From JAGVIE01 sp964520905 (GTDB lineage: Bacteria > Bacteroidota > Ignavibacteria > UBA10030 > SZUA-254), in the NCBI GenBank assembly GCA_964520905.1, contig CAZFQL010000004.1:1-64000 (forward strand): DNA of 64,000 nt. Direction: 5' to 3'. This document shows, one piece after another, positions 17,401 to 25,782 of this stretch (position 1 is the stretch's first letter; each line of letters starts with the position of its first letter). The notes beneath the pieces are model-generated. The model made no database searches. It saw nothing but the letters and a program-made list of their open reading frames with translations, and was not told the DNA's origin. A program made the position numbers and the translations under genes.

Positions 17401-18077
17401 TCCACTGCGATTGAACGTGCCCAATCTTGTCCATTTCCCGGTCCGTTATATCTTGCTACCCACTGCTGAACACCTGCGGAATTGTATTTTATTGTTGCAT
17501 AGTCCACACTTGTTACGCTTCCAACATAACTATAACCTGTCACGTACACATTGCCTGAGTCGTCCACTGCGATTGCACTTCCAACATCATTGTTATTTCC
17601 CGGTCCGTTATATATTGCAACCCACTCCTCGGCGCCTGATGAATTGTATTTTATTGTGGCACAGTCAGAACCTGTTCCGCTTCCCCAACTCCAACCTGTC
17701 ACATACACATTACCCGAGCCGTCCACTGCGATTGAATATGCCATATCAATACTATCTCCCCTGTCATATCTTGCAGCCCACTGCTGTCCGCCTGTGGCGG
17801 AGTATTTAATTGTGGCATAGTCAGAAAATACGTTAGTTGATCCGCTCCATGAATATCCCGTTACATAAACATTCCCCGAGCCGTCCACTGCGATTGAATT
17901 TGCTCCATCAATACTATTCCCCGGTCCATTATATCTTTGCACCCACTCTTCAGCAACCTGTGCCTTGAGCTGTGGAAAAAACAGTAGAGTTAAGACTAAC
18001 ATTGATATTACACTGAGTGCCTTATACATTGTAGTATTACTTTCTGTCAGTCTGTTTTTGTTAGTATTTATTTTCAT
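14443..18077 (-). CDS. SBBP-repeat secreted protein with embedded cysteine peptidase-like domain and type IX sorting domain (interrupted by assembly gap)
   Basis: One gene split by a 100-N gap (17216-17315): both sides are in frame and carry the same repeat. It begins with a signal peptide (ATG at 18077, AAAGGAG upstream). SBBP beta-propeller repeats of about 53 residues follow (DGSGNVYVTG...DYATIKYSA..QQWVARYNGPGN). Next come an Ig-like segment (SGETNTIKWSD ... YIWKIP) and a region with RWQGSCFGIAASNALAF, GGHNILAYGL and VHVYDN, which resembles a papain-like Gln-Cys-His-Asn/Asp set (Cys codon 16054-16056, His codon 15751-15753). The protein ends in a sorting domain. If the gap reflects only a 55-base overlap, the product is 1159 aa. 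The peptidase call comes from motif order alone. Confidence 0.8.
14479..14502 (-). repeat. Dispersed 24-nt repeat inserted in frame in a sorting domain
   Basis: The minus strand reads CCTTCGACAAGCTCAGGA plus six bases. This core is a short interspersed repeat that I recognise from many bacterial genomes. Here it adds eight residues (PSTSSGRS) between GD and FVQTKK in the sorting domain of the 14443-18077 gene. The related sequence at 20270-20566 reads GD-FMQTKK with no insertion, so the insert has exact 24-base boundaries and keeps the frame. Confidence 0.8.
17161..17370. repeat. Identical 55-base direct repeat flanking the gap
   Basis: Bases 17161-17215 and 17316-17370 are identical over all 55 positions (GGCGGAGTATTTT...CCGCCACTA) and each abuts the N run. 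They encode TTSTDYATIKYSA of an SBBP repeat in the same frame. The length suits a k-mer overlap between two contigs that were scaffolded but not merged. Confidence 0.9.
17216..17315. other. Assembly gap (100 N)
   Basis: One hundred N bases inside the SBBP-repeat gene. The exact 100 length is a scaffolder placeholder. Identical 55-base flanks suggest the true distance is either minus 55 (simple overlap) or an unknown number of repeat units. Confidence 0.98.
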
Positions 18078-18124
18078 AGCATCTCCTTTGTGAATGATTT
18101 AAATTAAATAAATTTTATACTGAA

Positions 18125-20224
18125 TTATTTCATAAGTAAAAGTTTCTTCGTTTCTGTAAACGCGCCAACATGCAAACTATAAAAGTATACCCCGCTTGCA
18201 AACTTAGAACCATCTATACTAACATCATATCTACCTGCAACTTTGTTCTCATCCACAACCGTCAACACTTCTTGCCCTAGCGTATTGAAAACTTTGAGCG
18301 TTACATATGATTCCTTTGGAAGCTCAAAATGAATTGTTGTACTCGGGTTGAACGGATTAGGATAGTTCTGTTCTAATGAATATTTTTGTGGAACGGTTGA
18401 ATTATTTAGCTCTACAGAAGAAATTATTTCAGACAACGGACGCCGCCAGGCTGCAGCACCCGATGTTCCGGCAAATAAATTATAAGTACTGGATGCTAAT
18501 GTTAACACACTAACGTTGGTTAGACCATCGTTAACAGCAGTCCAATTTGTTCCATTATCTGTGGATTGAAAAATTCCCCCCATAGTTCCGGCAAAAATAT
18601 TCGTACCTTTTATTGCAAAGGACCGAACATCAGTGTTCGTTAAACCTGAACTTGCGTCTGTCCAGTTCGAGCCATTGTCGGTTGAAAGGAAAATGCCTCC
18701 AGCGGTTCCTGCAAATAAATTCGTACCGCTGAACGCTAGTGCAAGAACATTAAGATTTCCCAAACCAGAGTTAACAGCAGTCCAGCTCACTCCTGAATCT
18801 GCGGAAAAATAGATTCCGCCGGATGTACCTGCAAAGAGAGTTGTACCATTTCTTCGCGCAAGCGCCTGAACGTTTGTGTTGATAAGACCTGCACTGGCCA
18901 TAGCCCAGCTCGATCCCTTATTAGTGGAAACAAAAACACCGCTTGCTGTTCCCGCAAAGACAATTGTGTTTGGTTGAAAACCGCCGGCCACTAATGCCTT
19001 AACTACGCTGTCAGTTAAACCAGCACTTGCGCTAGCCCAGTTTAGGTTTGAATTTATTGAATAGTAAACTCCCCTTTGCGTTCCTGCATAAATATCTGCA
19101 CCATTGGCTGCAAGACTCAGGACGTGCTTATCAAGATAATTGCCGCTATTCGATACCCAGGTGCGTCCTTCATTTTGAGAAACGTAAATGCCGTTATTCG
19201 ATGTTCCCGCTATTAACTTGCCGGAATATATTAGCACACTAACAGTGGTATTTATCAAACCATAGTTGGTTGCAAACCAATTTGCTCCATTGTTTGTTGA
19301 ACGAAAAATACCGCTGCCTCCGGTCCCCGCAAAAATGTTTGTTCCAGTTACCGTAAGTACACGCGTATCGATTTCGAATAGACCGCTGCCGCCAGTCCAG
19401 CTATCTCCATTGTCTGTAGAAATATAAACACCTGCCTCGCGAGTCCCCGCGCAAAGATTTCCGCCGCTAACAGCAAGCGCCTGCACCCAAGTTGCTGCGC
19501 CAACTAAACCGTTATTTACCAATGTCCAACTTGATCCATCGTCTGTTGTTCGACAGACGCCTCCGGGCCCTCCTGCAAAAACCGCATTTCCATTAACTGC
19601 AAGTGCTGGTATTCCACTGGCAAGAGTAATACCGGAATTAGCAACTGACCAGGTCAATCCACCATCTGATGAGCGGAGCACGATTGAACCGGAACTCGCA
19701 AATATGAAGGGTCCATTTGTAGCAAACGTGTTGTATGTTGAACTATTACCGAGAGTAGAGACACGCACCCAGCCCGCTGTATCTGTAGGCGACATGTATA
19801 TTCCGCGATTCGTATTGTTGTAGTTATCAGTGCCCGCTAGAATGGTGTTTCCGCCAATGACGATAAGAGCTCCAACACCATTGGATAAACCAGTTTTGAA
19901 AGGATTCCAGGTGTCCCCATTGTCGGTTGAACGGTAAACGCCCGCAGTACCCCCTGCGAAAATATAAGAGCCTCCGACCGCGAGCGCAGTTACATAATTG
20001 CTGCCCAAACCGTCATTAGAAGAGTCCCAACTTGCACCGTTATTTGTTGAACGATAAACTCCATCGCCATCAGTACCTGCAAAAAGGTACGTACCACTTT
20101 CAGCGAATGAGGTAATAGTCTTGTTGTACGGTCCGTTGGTTTGAATCCACTGCGCTTGAGAGTTGATTGGAAAAATATTTGAAACAATCAAGCAAATTGA
20201 AAAAACAAGAAGATAATTTTTCAT
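18125..20224 (-). CDS. Secreted BNR/sortilin-like propeller protein with type IX sorting domain
   Basis: 699 aa. Signal peptide (MKNYLLVFSICLIVSNIFP...), then about 13 blades of 40-45 residues with the pattern LFAGT..GVYRSTDNGDTW....GL....V.ALA. These are BNR/Asp-box-like repeats as in sortilin or Ycf48-like propellers. Their W and Asp-box residues are regular, and no sialidase catalytic residues are evident. The final ~85 residues are a type IX sorting domain (LEQNYPNPFNPSTTIHFELP ... ETKKLLLMK). AGAGGT precedes the ATG. The N-terminal region nearly copies the gene at 12679-14397. It is a likely extracellular adhesion or binding protein; the ligand is unknown. Confidence 0.9.
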   Translation of the reverse strand: MKNYLLVFSICLIVSNIFPINSQAQWIQTNGPYNKTITSFAESGTYLFAGTDGDGVYRSTNNGASWDSSNDGLGSNYVTALAVGGSYIFAGGTAGVYRSTDNGDTWNPFKTGLSNGVGALIVIGGNTILAGTDNYNNTNRGIYMSPTDTAGWVRVSTLGNSSTYNTFATNGPFIFASSGSIVLRSSDGGLTWSVANSGITLASGIPALAVNGNAVFAGGPGGVCRTTDDGSSWTLVNNGLVGAATWVQALAVSGGNLCAGTREAGVYISTDNGDSWTGGSGLFEIDTRVLTVTGTNIFAGTGGSGIFRSTNNGANWFATNYGLINTTVSVLIYSGKLIAGTSNNGIYVSQNEGRTWVSNSGNYLDKHVLSLAANGADIYAGTQRGVYYSINSNLNWASASAGLTDSVVKALVAGGFQPNTIVFAGTASGVFVSTNKGSSWAMASAGLINTNVQALARRNGTTLFAGTSGGIYFSADSGVSWTAVNSGLGNLNVLALAFSGTNLFAGTAGGIFLSTDNGSNWTDASSGLTNTDVRSFAIKGTNIFAGTMGGIFQSTDNGTNWTAVNDGLTNVSVLTLASSTYNLFAGTSGAAAWRRPLSEIISSVELNNSTVPQKYSLEQNYPNPFNPSTTIHFELPKESYVTLKVFNTLGQEVLTVVDENKVAGRYDVSIDGSKFASGVYFYSLHVGAFTETKKLLLMK

Positions 20225-20269
20225 GATGACCTCTTATTGTTTGATTATATATTAATTGTAGTTGCTCTA

Positions 20270-20566
20270 TTATTTGAGCAGCAATAATTTTTTCGTTTGC
20301 ATAAAGTCACCCGTCTGTTTAGCATCTGTCGGGTGAGCGTACAAACGATAGAAGTACACGCCGCTGGAAAGACTGCGTGCATTCCATTGTACCGAGTGTT
20401 GTCCGGCGTCGCGGTTCTCATTTATCAGTGCCGCAACTTCCTGTCCAAGGATATTATAGATTTTCAGAGCAACCAACGGCTTCACCAAACTAAATTGTGC
20501 AATAGCATACTCACCCAAAATTGACTGTACAAATAGTATTAAGAAAACAGCAACAAATTTATTCAT
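20270..20566 (-). pseudogene. Remnant: signal peptide joined to a truncated type IX sorting domain
   Basis: 98 aa. A good signal peptide (residues 1-24) runs straight into FSLVKPLVALKIYNILGQEV, the middle of a sorting domain. The NYPNPFNP box and the entire passenger are missing, while the rest of the domain is complete to QTKKLLLLK. It probably arose by deletion between the 5' end of a cargo gene and its 3' end. Its C-terminus (YAHPTD..QTGD) closely matches the end of the 14443-18077 gene but lacks the 24-nt repeat found there. It may still be expressed, since AAGGAG precedes the ATG, but no function is claimed. Confidence 0.7.
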
Positions 20567-20769
20567 GATCTTTACTCCTTCTGTTTAATATTACAGATTG
20601 AAAAAACAAAATCGTTATCAATAGAAGCTCAATATCCAACGGTTTAAATGCTCGGACGGATACTGTATCCCTTAAAAAATCAGAATGAAGCGGTCCAGAC
20701 AAATAGTCAAGACGCGGATTATTATCAACCGAACCGTCGGAGAATATTTTGTTGATTAAGATCTATTGG

Positions 20770-21192
20770 TTATAAACAAAAGAGGCAGGGTGGGCTATGC
20801 TCTTTAAGAGATATATAAGTAGTGCTCGTGAATATGAGGTAGTTTCTTACAATGCGCCATTTATCTTTTCCGGACCTTTCCGGGACAGCATTGTTATCGC
20901 CGCACTCTAATATTCGCTCGACTGAGCAAAGAAGAAGTGTATATAAAAAACTGAGAATGAAAGGAATTAGCAATAAACCTATTAGAGGAGCAAAACCATT
21001 GATTAGTGAAATCATTTCACTAAGATCGGGCTTCGCATTAACGATGTAAACCGATCCGAGCTTTGTAATCGAGAGAATAATTAACAACCACATAAAACCA
21101 ATCAGAGCAACCCTCACGCTCCGTTTCCGCGCATTAAACGTATCTCTGAAACATAACATACATTTATAAACAATATTCAAGCTACAAGTCAT
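20770..21192 (-). CDS. Small predicted membrane protein, unknown
   Basis: 140 aa, not recognised. Two hydrophobic segments are visible (about residues 28-45 and 64-90), with a short periplasmic or cytoplasmic loop (IVNAKPDLSEM) between them and a charged C-terminal tail. It has seven cysteines. The ribosome site is weak and the C-terminal third looks unlike a folded domain, so it may be a decayed gene or partly spurious. It lies alone between the sorting-domain remnant and the Ser/Thr kinase. Confidence 0.35.
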   Translation of the reverse strand: MTCSLNIVYKCMLCFRDTFNARKRSVRVALIGFMWLLIILSITKLGSVYIVNAKPDLSEMISLINGFAPLIGLLLIPFILSFLYTLLLCSVERILECGDNNAVPERSGKDKWRIVRNYLIFTSTTYISLKEHSPPCLFCL

Positions 21193-21546
21193 GGGTTTTT
21201 ATTGGTTTGCGTTATGATAAAAAGTTAGTAAAACTAATTGCAAGAAACAACAAAGAACTAGCATAAGCTAAGGATTAATAAAGTCGCTTAATATAGGTGG
21301 GATTGAATGATTTTAACGGCTCTCGGTGGAAATTCAACTTGTTGTTTCGCAATCAGCTCTCATGCAGAACACAAACCTCAGGCGTACAATATTTCCCGCG
21401 GACCAGAGTTAATGTACACCCAACATCTCAGCAACATATTATTGGCAGAAAGGTGTTCTGAGGGAATCGATTGATTGTAGTTGTTAATAGAATAAAGAGG
21501 CAAGAGTACAAACACCGATGATAAAGCGGTGCCTTTTTAAGGATCG
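21193..21546. other. Intergenic interval, no gene seen
   Basis: About 350 bases. There is no convincing ORF on either strand. A weak hairpin CACCG/CGGTG at 21513-21531, followed by CCTTTTT on the plus strand, lies just past the end of the Ser/Thr kinase gene. I see nothing else. Confidence 0.5.
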
Positions 21547-24210
21547 TTATTTTTTCTGATGCATTTTCTCCCATGTATTTTTAATATCAAAATTTTCCTT
21601 AACATTATTCAAATAACTAAGCCGCGTTTCAGTGTCATGGATTTTTGTCGCTCGATTATTCAACTCATTATAACCGTCATTAAGGATATTATCTGCGGCT
21701 GATCGTTCTCCAAGCATAGCGTAAGTTTTGTATAAGTACCATGTTGTTTTAATATATATGCTGCCCTTATTGTTTGTTTTAAGCAACTCTTCGATCTTAC
21801 GAGTAATATTTTTCGCTTCTATTTGATTGTTAGATTTCATTGTTGCAAACGCCAGCAGTGAAAGCGAAGAGATCAAATTTTGTGTATCTTTTATTTGCTC
21901 AAAGAGTTCAACCGCCATCTTTAGTGAATCGATCCCCTGAGGATATTTTTGATTTTGGAAAAATATTTTCCCGATTCTTGTCAACATAATACCTTCTGAT
22001 AATCGATCTCCTAACATTCTATATAAGTCAACGCTCTGCCGGTAGTAAGAAAGAGCTCTATCAATCTCACCCTTATTTAAACAAATATCTCCAATATCTC
22101 CTAGGGTTTGCGCCTCAAAAGGTCGGTTACCCAAACTTCGGTGGATGGCAAGTCCAAGCGTGTCAAAGTCAAAGGCTTTCTTGTATTCTCCCAATTCAAG
22201 ATAAACACTTCCTATGTTCGAGAGCGCATTGCCCTCTCCCCGGCGATCTTCAACCTCCTTCTTAATTTTCAAGCATTTGTTAAGAACCTCGAGCGAGGCA
22301 GTGTAATCTCCTTGATCTTGATAAGCCACCCCCAAATTATTCAATAACCGGCTCTCCTCTTGCTTATCGCCAAGAATCTGAATGATATCAAGAGATTGTT
22401 TATAGGATTCTATAGCCTTGACAGTATTTCCCCGATAGGAATATACCGCTCCAATATTATTCAGGGTAATGCTTTCGCCGTAACGATCATCAAATTGACG
22501 GTATATAACAACGCTTTGCTGAAAACAATCTAAGGCAAGTTGGAAATTTGATAAATCCAAATAAACGACACCCAACCTGATTAAACAATCTGCCTCATCT
22601 AATTTGTTATCTATTGAACGCGCAATCTTAAGAGCATGTTGATAAAATTGCTGGGCAGATATAAATTCTCCCCGCGCTTCGTAAATCAATCCTAATCCGA
22701 TTCTGGGAAAAATGAACGTGGAATCAAGATTGATTGATTTTTCGTACATTCCACGAGCTATATCAATATCATCTTTATTTTTTTTCTTCTCATAAATGTA
22801 CTTAGCCCGCAAGTAATATTCGTATGCTTCAGGATTTGTAGTACGCGGGGCGGTGAGACTTTTTCCACCCATAGTCGATGTGGAGATATTCAGTGCGCTG
22901 AAAATCGCTTGAGCCAACCGACCTTGCAGTTGAGGTGATTCTGAAAATCGTGTTTGGATCCGATCAGCCCAGATAGTTTTACCTGAGGCTGCCTCTATAA
23001 TTTGAGCGCTAAATTGAAATCGGTCGGCCTCTTTCTTGAAGGTGCCGTCAAATATGTATTTGACACGAAGCTGTTGTGCAATTTTATCTATGGTAAGGTT
23101 GGTTCCCTGTAAACTTAAAACATCTTTCATCGGCGATACGCGAATTATTCCCGCTTTTGCAACATCGATAATAAGATCCTGAGTGATACCATAAACATAT
23201 GCCTCATCATTTTCTTGTCCAAGATTCTTCAAATAAAGAATTGCAATCGAAGGCACTTCCTTTGAGGTAATTTCAATTGTTAATGGATAAATGAGAAAAA
23301 ACAACACACTTAATAAGACCATCAATAAAGCACCCACTCCAAACCATTTATAGCGAGTCATGCCCGATCGTTTTCTTTTGATCACTTCTCCGCTTGTTAT
23401 TGCGGTTTTCATGTCGATTAGATCATTTAGCATTTCTTCCATGCTCTGATAACGATCTTCGACTTTTTTCTCCATTGCTTTATCGACAATGCGTTCAAGT
23501 TCAGCTGGGATGTCAGAACGAACCGTCGATAATGGTTTCTGTTTTTGGTTGACGATCTCGTACAAGAGCGCGGCTTCGTGCATCCCATTGAACGGAAGCG
23601 CGCCGGAAGTCATTTCATAAAGAACAATACCGAGTGAAAAAATATCCGAGCGATAATCAACTTCATTCCCCTGTGCCTGTTCAGGCGACATGTACGCGGC
23701 GGTTCCAACCGTACTGCCCGTTCGGGTGACTTTTACTGCTCCAAGTAATTTTGCCAAACCAAAATCGGTAATCTTCAACCGCCTATCACTTGTGAGCATG
23801 ATGTTATCTGTTTTGAGGTCCCGATGGATTATATTCTTCTGATGTGCGTGAGAGAGACCTTCGGATATTTGGATAGCATAATCAATCAGTTCATCGATCG
23901 GCAGTTGTTTTCCCCGAACTTTTTCTTTAAGTGTTCCGCCATCGATATATTCGAGAACAATAAAACTCTGACCATTAACTTCCTCCAAATAATGGATTGT
24001 TGAAATATTGGGATGGTTCAATGCCGAGATCGCCTGGGCCTCTTGCAGAAAGCGGATATTGTCTATGGATTCTTTTGTGATATAAGAAGGAAGAAATTTT
24101 AATGCTACGGTTCGACGAAGTTTCTGGTCCTCGGCTTTGTACACCACTCCCATGCCCCCCTCGCCGAGCTTCTCCAAAATTTTATAATGTCCAACAGTTG
24201 TACCAATCAT
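21547..24210 (-). CDS. Transmembrane Ser/Thr protein kinase with FlgO-like domain and TPR repeats
   Basis: 887 aa. The Hanks-type kinase domain (9-270) is intact: glycine loop GEGGMG (16-21), Lys38 in VALK, HRDLKTDN (129-136), DFG (149-151), and GTAAYMSPEQ as the substrate/activation segment. A single transmembrane helix lies at about 293-312. Outside it come a FlgO/TolB-N-like domain (VPSIAILYLKNLG ... YIFDGTFKK ... KTIWADRI, about 325-450) and then about nine TPR units with N.G.VY..... LGEY..A motifs up to about 800. The arrangement suggests a receptor kinase whose periplasmic part binds a ligand or partner. It appears monocistronic, and no PP2C phosphatase is in the window. Confidence 0.93.
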   Translation of the reverse strand: MIGTTVGHYKILEKLGEGGMGVVYKAEDQKLRRTVALKFLPSYITKESIDNIRFLQEAQAISALNHPNISTIHYLEEVNGQSFIVLEYIDGGTLKEKVRGKQLPIDELIDYAIQISEGLSHAHQKNIIHRDLKTDNIMLTSDRRLKITDFGLAKLLGAVKVTRTGSTVGTAAYMSPEQAQGNEVDYRSDIFSLGIVLYEMTSGALPFNGMHEAALLYEIVNQKQKPLSTVRSDIPAELERIVDKAMEKKVEDRYQSMEEMLNDLIDMKTAITSGEVIKRKRSGMTRYKWFGVGALLMVLLSVLFFLIYPLTIEITSKEVPSIAILYLKNLGQENDEAYVYGITQDLIIDVAKAGIIRVSPMKDVLSLQGTNLTIDKIAQQLRVKYIFDGTFKKEADRFQFSAQIIEAASGKTIWADRIQTRFSESPQLQGRLAQAIFSALNISTSTMGGKSLTAPRTTNPEAYEYYLRAKYIYEKKKNKDDIDIARGMYEKSINLDSTFIFPRIGLGLIYEARGEFISAQQFYQHALKIARSIDNKLDEADCLIRLGVVYLDLSNFQLALDCFQQSVVIYRQFDDRYGESITLNNIGAVYSYRGNTVKAIESYKQSLDIIQILGDKQEESRLLNNLGVAYQDQGDYTASLEVLNKCLKIKKEVEDRRGEGNALSNIGSVYLELGEYKKAFDFDTLGLAIHRSLGNRPFEAQTLGDIGDICLNKGEIDRALSYYRQSVDLYRMLGDRLSEGIMLTRIGKIFFQNQKYPQGIDSLKMAVELFEQIKDTQNLISSLSLLAFATMKSNNQIEAKNITRKIEELLKTNNKGSIYIKTTWYLYKTYAMLGERSAADNILNDGYNELNNRATKIHDTETRLSYLNNVKENFDIKNTWEKMHQKK

Positions 24211-24300
24211 AGATAAAACGATGATTAAATATATTTCAACAAATATACAAATTTCATTGGAATGTACAATAATCCAGTGTCTGTCGATAAAAAGGAAATA

Positions 24301-24337
24301 AAAAACCCCAGCACATTTATAGCTTGCCGGGGTTTTT
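24301..24337. terminator. Bidirectional rho-independent terminator
   Basis: Stem CCCCAGCA/TGCCGGGG (7 pairs, one A-C mismatch) with a 5-A tract on the left and a 5-T tract on the right. It lies 20 bases past the stop of the minus-strand gene at 24358-25770. Confidence 0.85.
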
Positions 24338-24357
24338 GCCTCTATGGTCTTTTGATG

Positions 24358-25770
24358 TTATTTCAACAGCATCATCTTCTTCACATCCACAAATTTTTTC
24401 AATCCGCTTTGTGCCGTAATGCGATATAAATAAACACCGCTCGCCCAACCATGCGCATCCATTTCCATCGATTGCTGACCCTCACTCATTTCCTGATTAG
24501 TTATAGGTGTAGCAACCTCTCGCCCGAGAATATCATAAACCTTCATCGTTACAGTCGCTGGCTCAGGTAGATCAAACCGGATGGTCGTTGTAGGGTTGAA
24601 TGGGTTTGGATAATTCTGATACAATGAATACTTCAGTGGAACCGACTCGACTTTTATAGAATAACTCGTCTCGTTTTTATCTTCAATGACTACCGAGCCT
24701 TTTTCCAAGAGTCTGTGCTGGGAAATTACTTTCCCATTCTTTTTCTCAAGGAGCGTATACTTCAAGCCGTTCCGCTCTTTCATTTCCCATGAAAATTTGA
24801 GCGGTTCCTCATTCGACTGAACGACAAGTGGAATCTCTATTGGTTCTTTTATATTATCAGGAATCAACTCAACGAACTTATTTGATTTAAATCGGACATC
24901 GGTTGACCCTGCCGGCGGAACCGGGGGCAAATTAAATTTCCCTAAACCAATTTTAGCATCCGAAATCTTGCCAAAAAACAAATCTAGCGTCCGAGCCGTT
25001 AATCCCTTAGTAGCAGATTGACGCTCTAATTTAAAAACATTAAGTTGTTGTGTAATGATGTTGATCGAATCACGCGAGATGTTTTTTACTGATTTTGCTA
25101 TTGTGTTCATGATGAGAATGCCCGGGCTATCGCATTTCACCCAACAAGCATCGCCGGGGAATATTGTATCTATAGAAAAATAGCTATTATCGAAACCGAA
25201 GAAATCTGACGCAATATTATCCGGAGGACTCTGCACAACCAGGTTTACAGGCATGGGATCAGCAATTGAACCGATTATGTTCCAGCCTCTTCTAACGGGG
25301 ATTGAATCCATTTTAATAAGCATACCGTTGAGCATGGAAATTGTCTGCGCAGAGCCAAATTTTAACCAATATCCGATCCCATGAATCAATGTATCTTGCT
25401 CCAAATATGAATTATCATAGCTAAATCCCTTCGATATTGCCTGAGGAAAAATTGTCGTCACCCGCTTGTCCGTTACAATCATCGGTAGAGAGATCAAATT
25501 CCATCCGCCAGCGACTGGAAAGTTCATCAGTGAATAATCTTTCAATGGACCAATCTGATATTCAAATCCGACACTTTGGCTGTAAGAGGAGGACGAACTA
25601 CTACCGACTACTGGTTGTCCGATTGTGTTAATACTCGTGTAAGAAGCAGATGTCGTCTGCCCTCCACCGGATCCGATGACGGATTGAAGAAGCTTGTACG
25701 ATTGACTTTCTGCCGATGACCAGCAACAAAGAATCGCAAGCGCAACAAGTAATAAAATTTGCTTTTTCAT
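24358..25770 (-). CDS. Secreted protein with type IX sorting domain
   Basis: 470 aa. Signal peptide (1-22), then the SYKLLQSVIGSGGGQTTSASYTSINTIGQPVVG stretch commonly seen near the N-terminus of type IX cargo in this group. A middle domain of unknown function follows, with WNLISLP, GYWLKF and WVKC beta motifs (about 85-225) typical of extracellular proteins of this type. The last ~85 residues are the sorting domain (LYQNYPNPFNPTTTIRFDLP ... KKMMLLK). TAGGAG precedes the ATG. Its stop lies 20 bases before a strong terminator. The 12-base gap from the gene upstream (25783) suggests co-transcription with the head-repeat genes. Confidence 0.88.
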   Translation of the reverse strand: MKKQILLLVALAILCCWSSAESQSYKLLQSVIGSGGGQTTSASYTSINTIGQPVVGSSSSSSYSQSVGFEYQIGPLKDYSLMNFPVAGGWNLISLPMIVTDKRVTTIFPQAISKGFSYDNSYLEQDTLIHGIGYWLKFGSAQTISMLNGMLIKMDSIPVRRGWNIIGSIADPMPVNLVVQSPPDNIASDFFGFDNSYFSIDTIFPGDACWVKCDSPGILIMNTIAKSVKNISRDSINIITQQLNVFKLERQSATKGLTARTLDLFFGKISDAKIGLGKFNLPPVPPAGSTDVRFKSNKFVELIPDNIKEPIEIPLVVQSNEEPLKFSWEMKERNGLKYTLLEKKNGKVISQHRLLEKGSVVIEDKNETSYSIKVESVPLKYSLYQNYPNPFNPTTTIRFDLPEPATVTMKVYDILGREVATPITNQEMSEGQQSMEMDAHGWASGVYLYRITAQSGLKKFVDVKKMMLLK

Positions 25771-25782
25771 ATAGGCTCCTAT

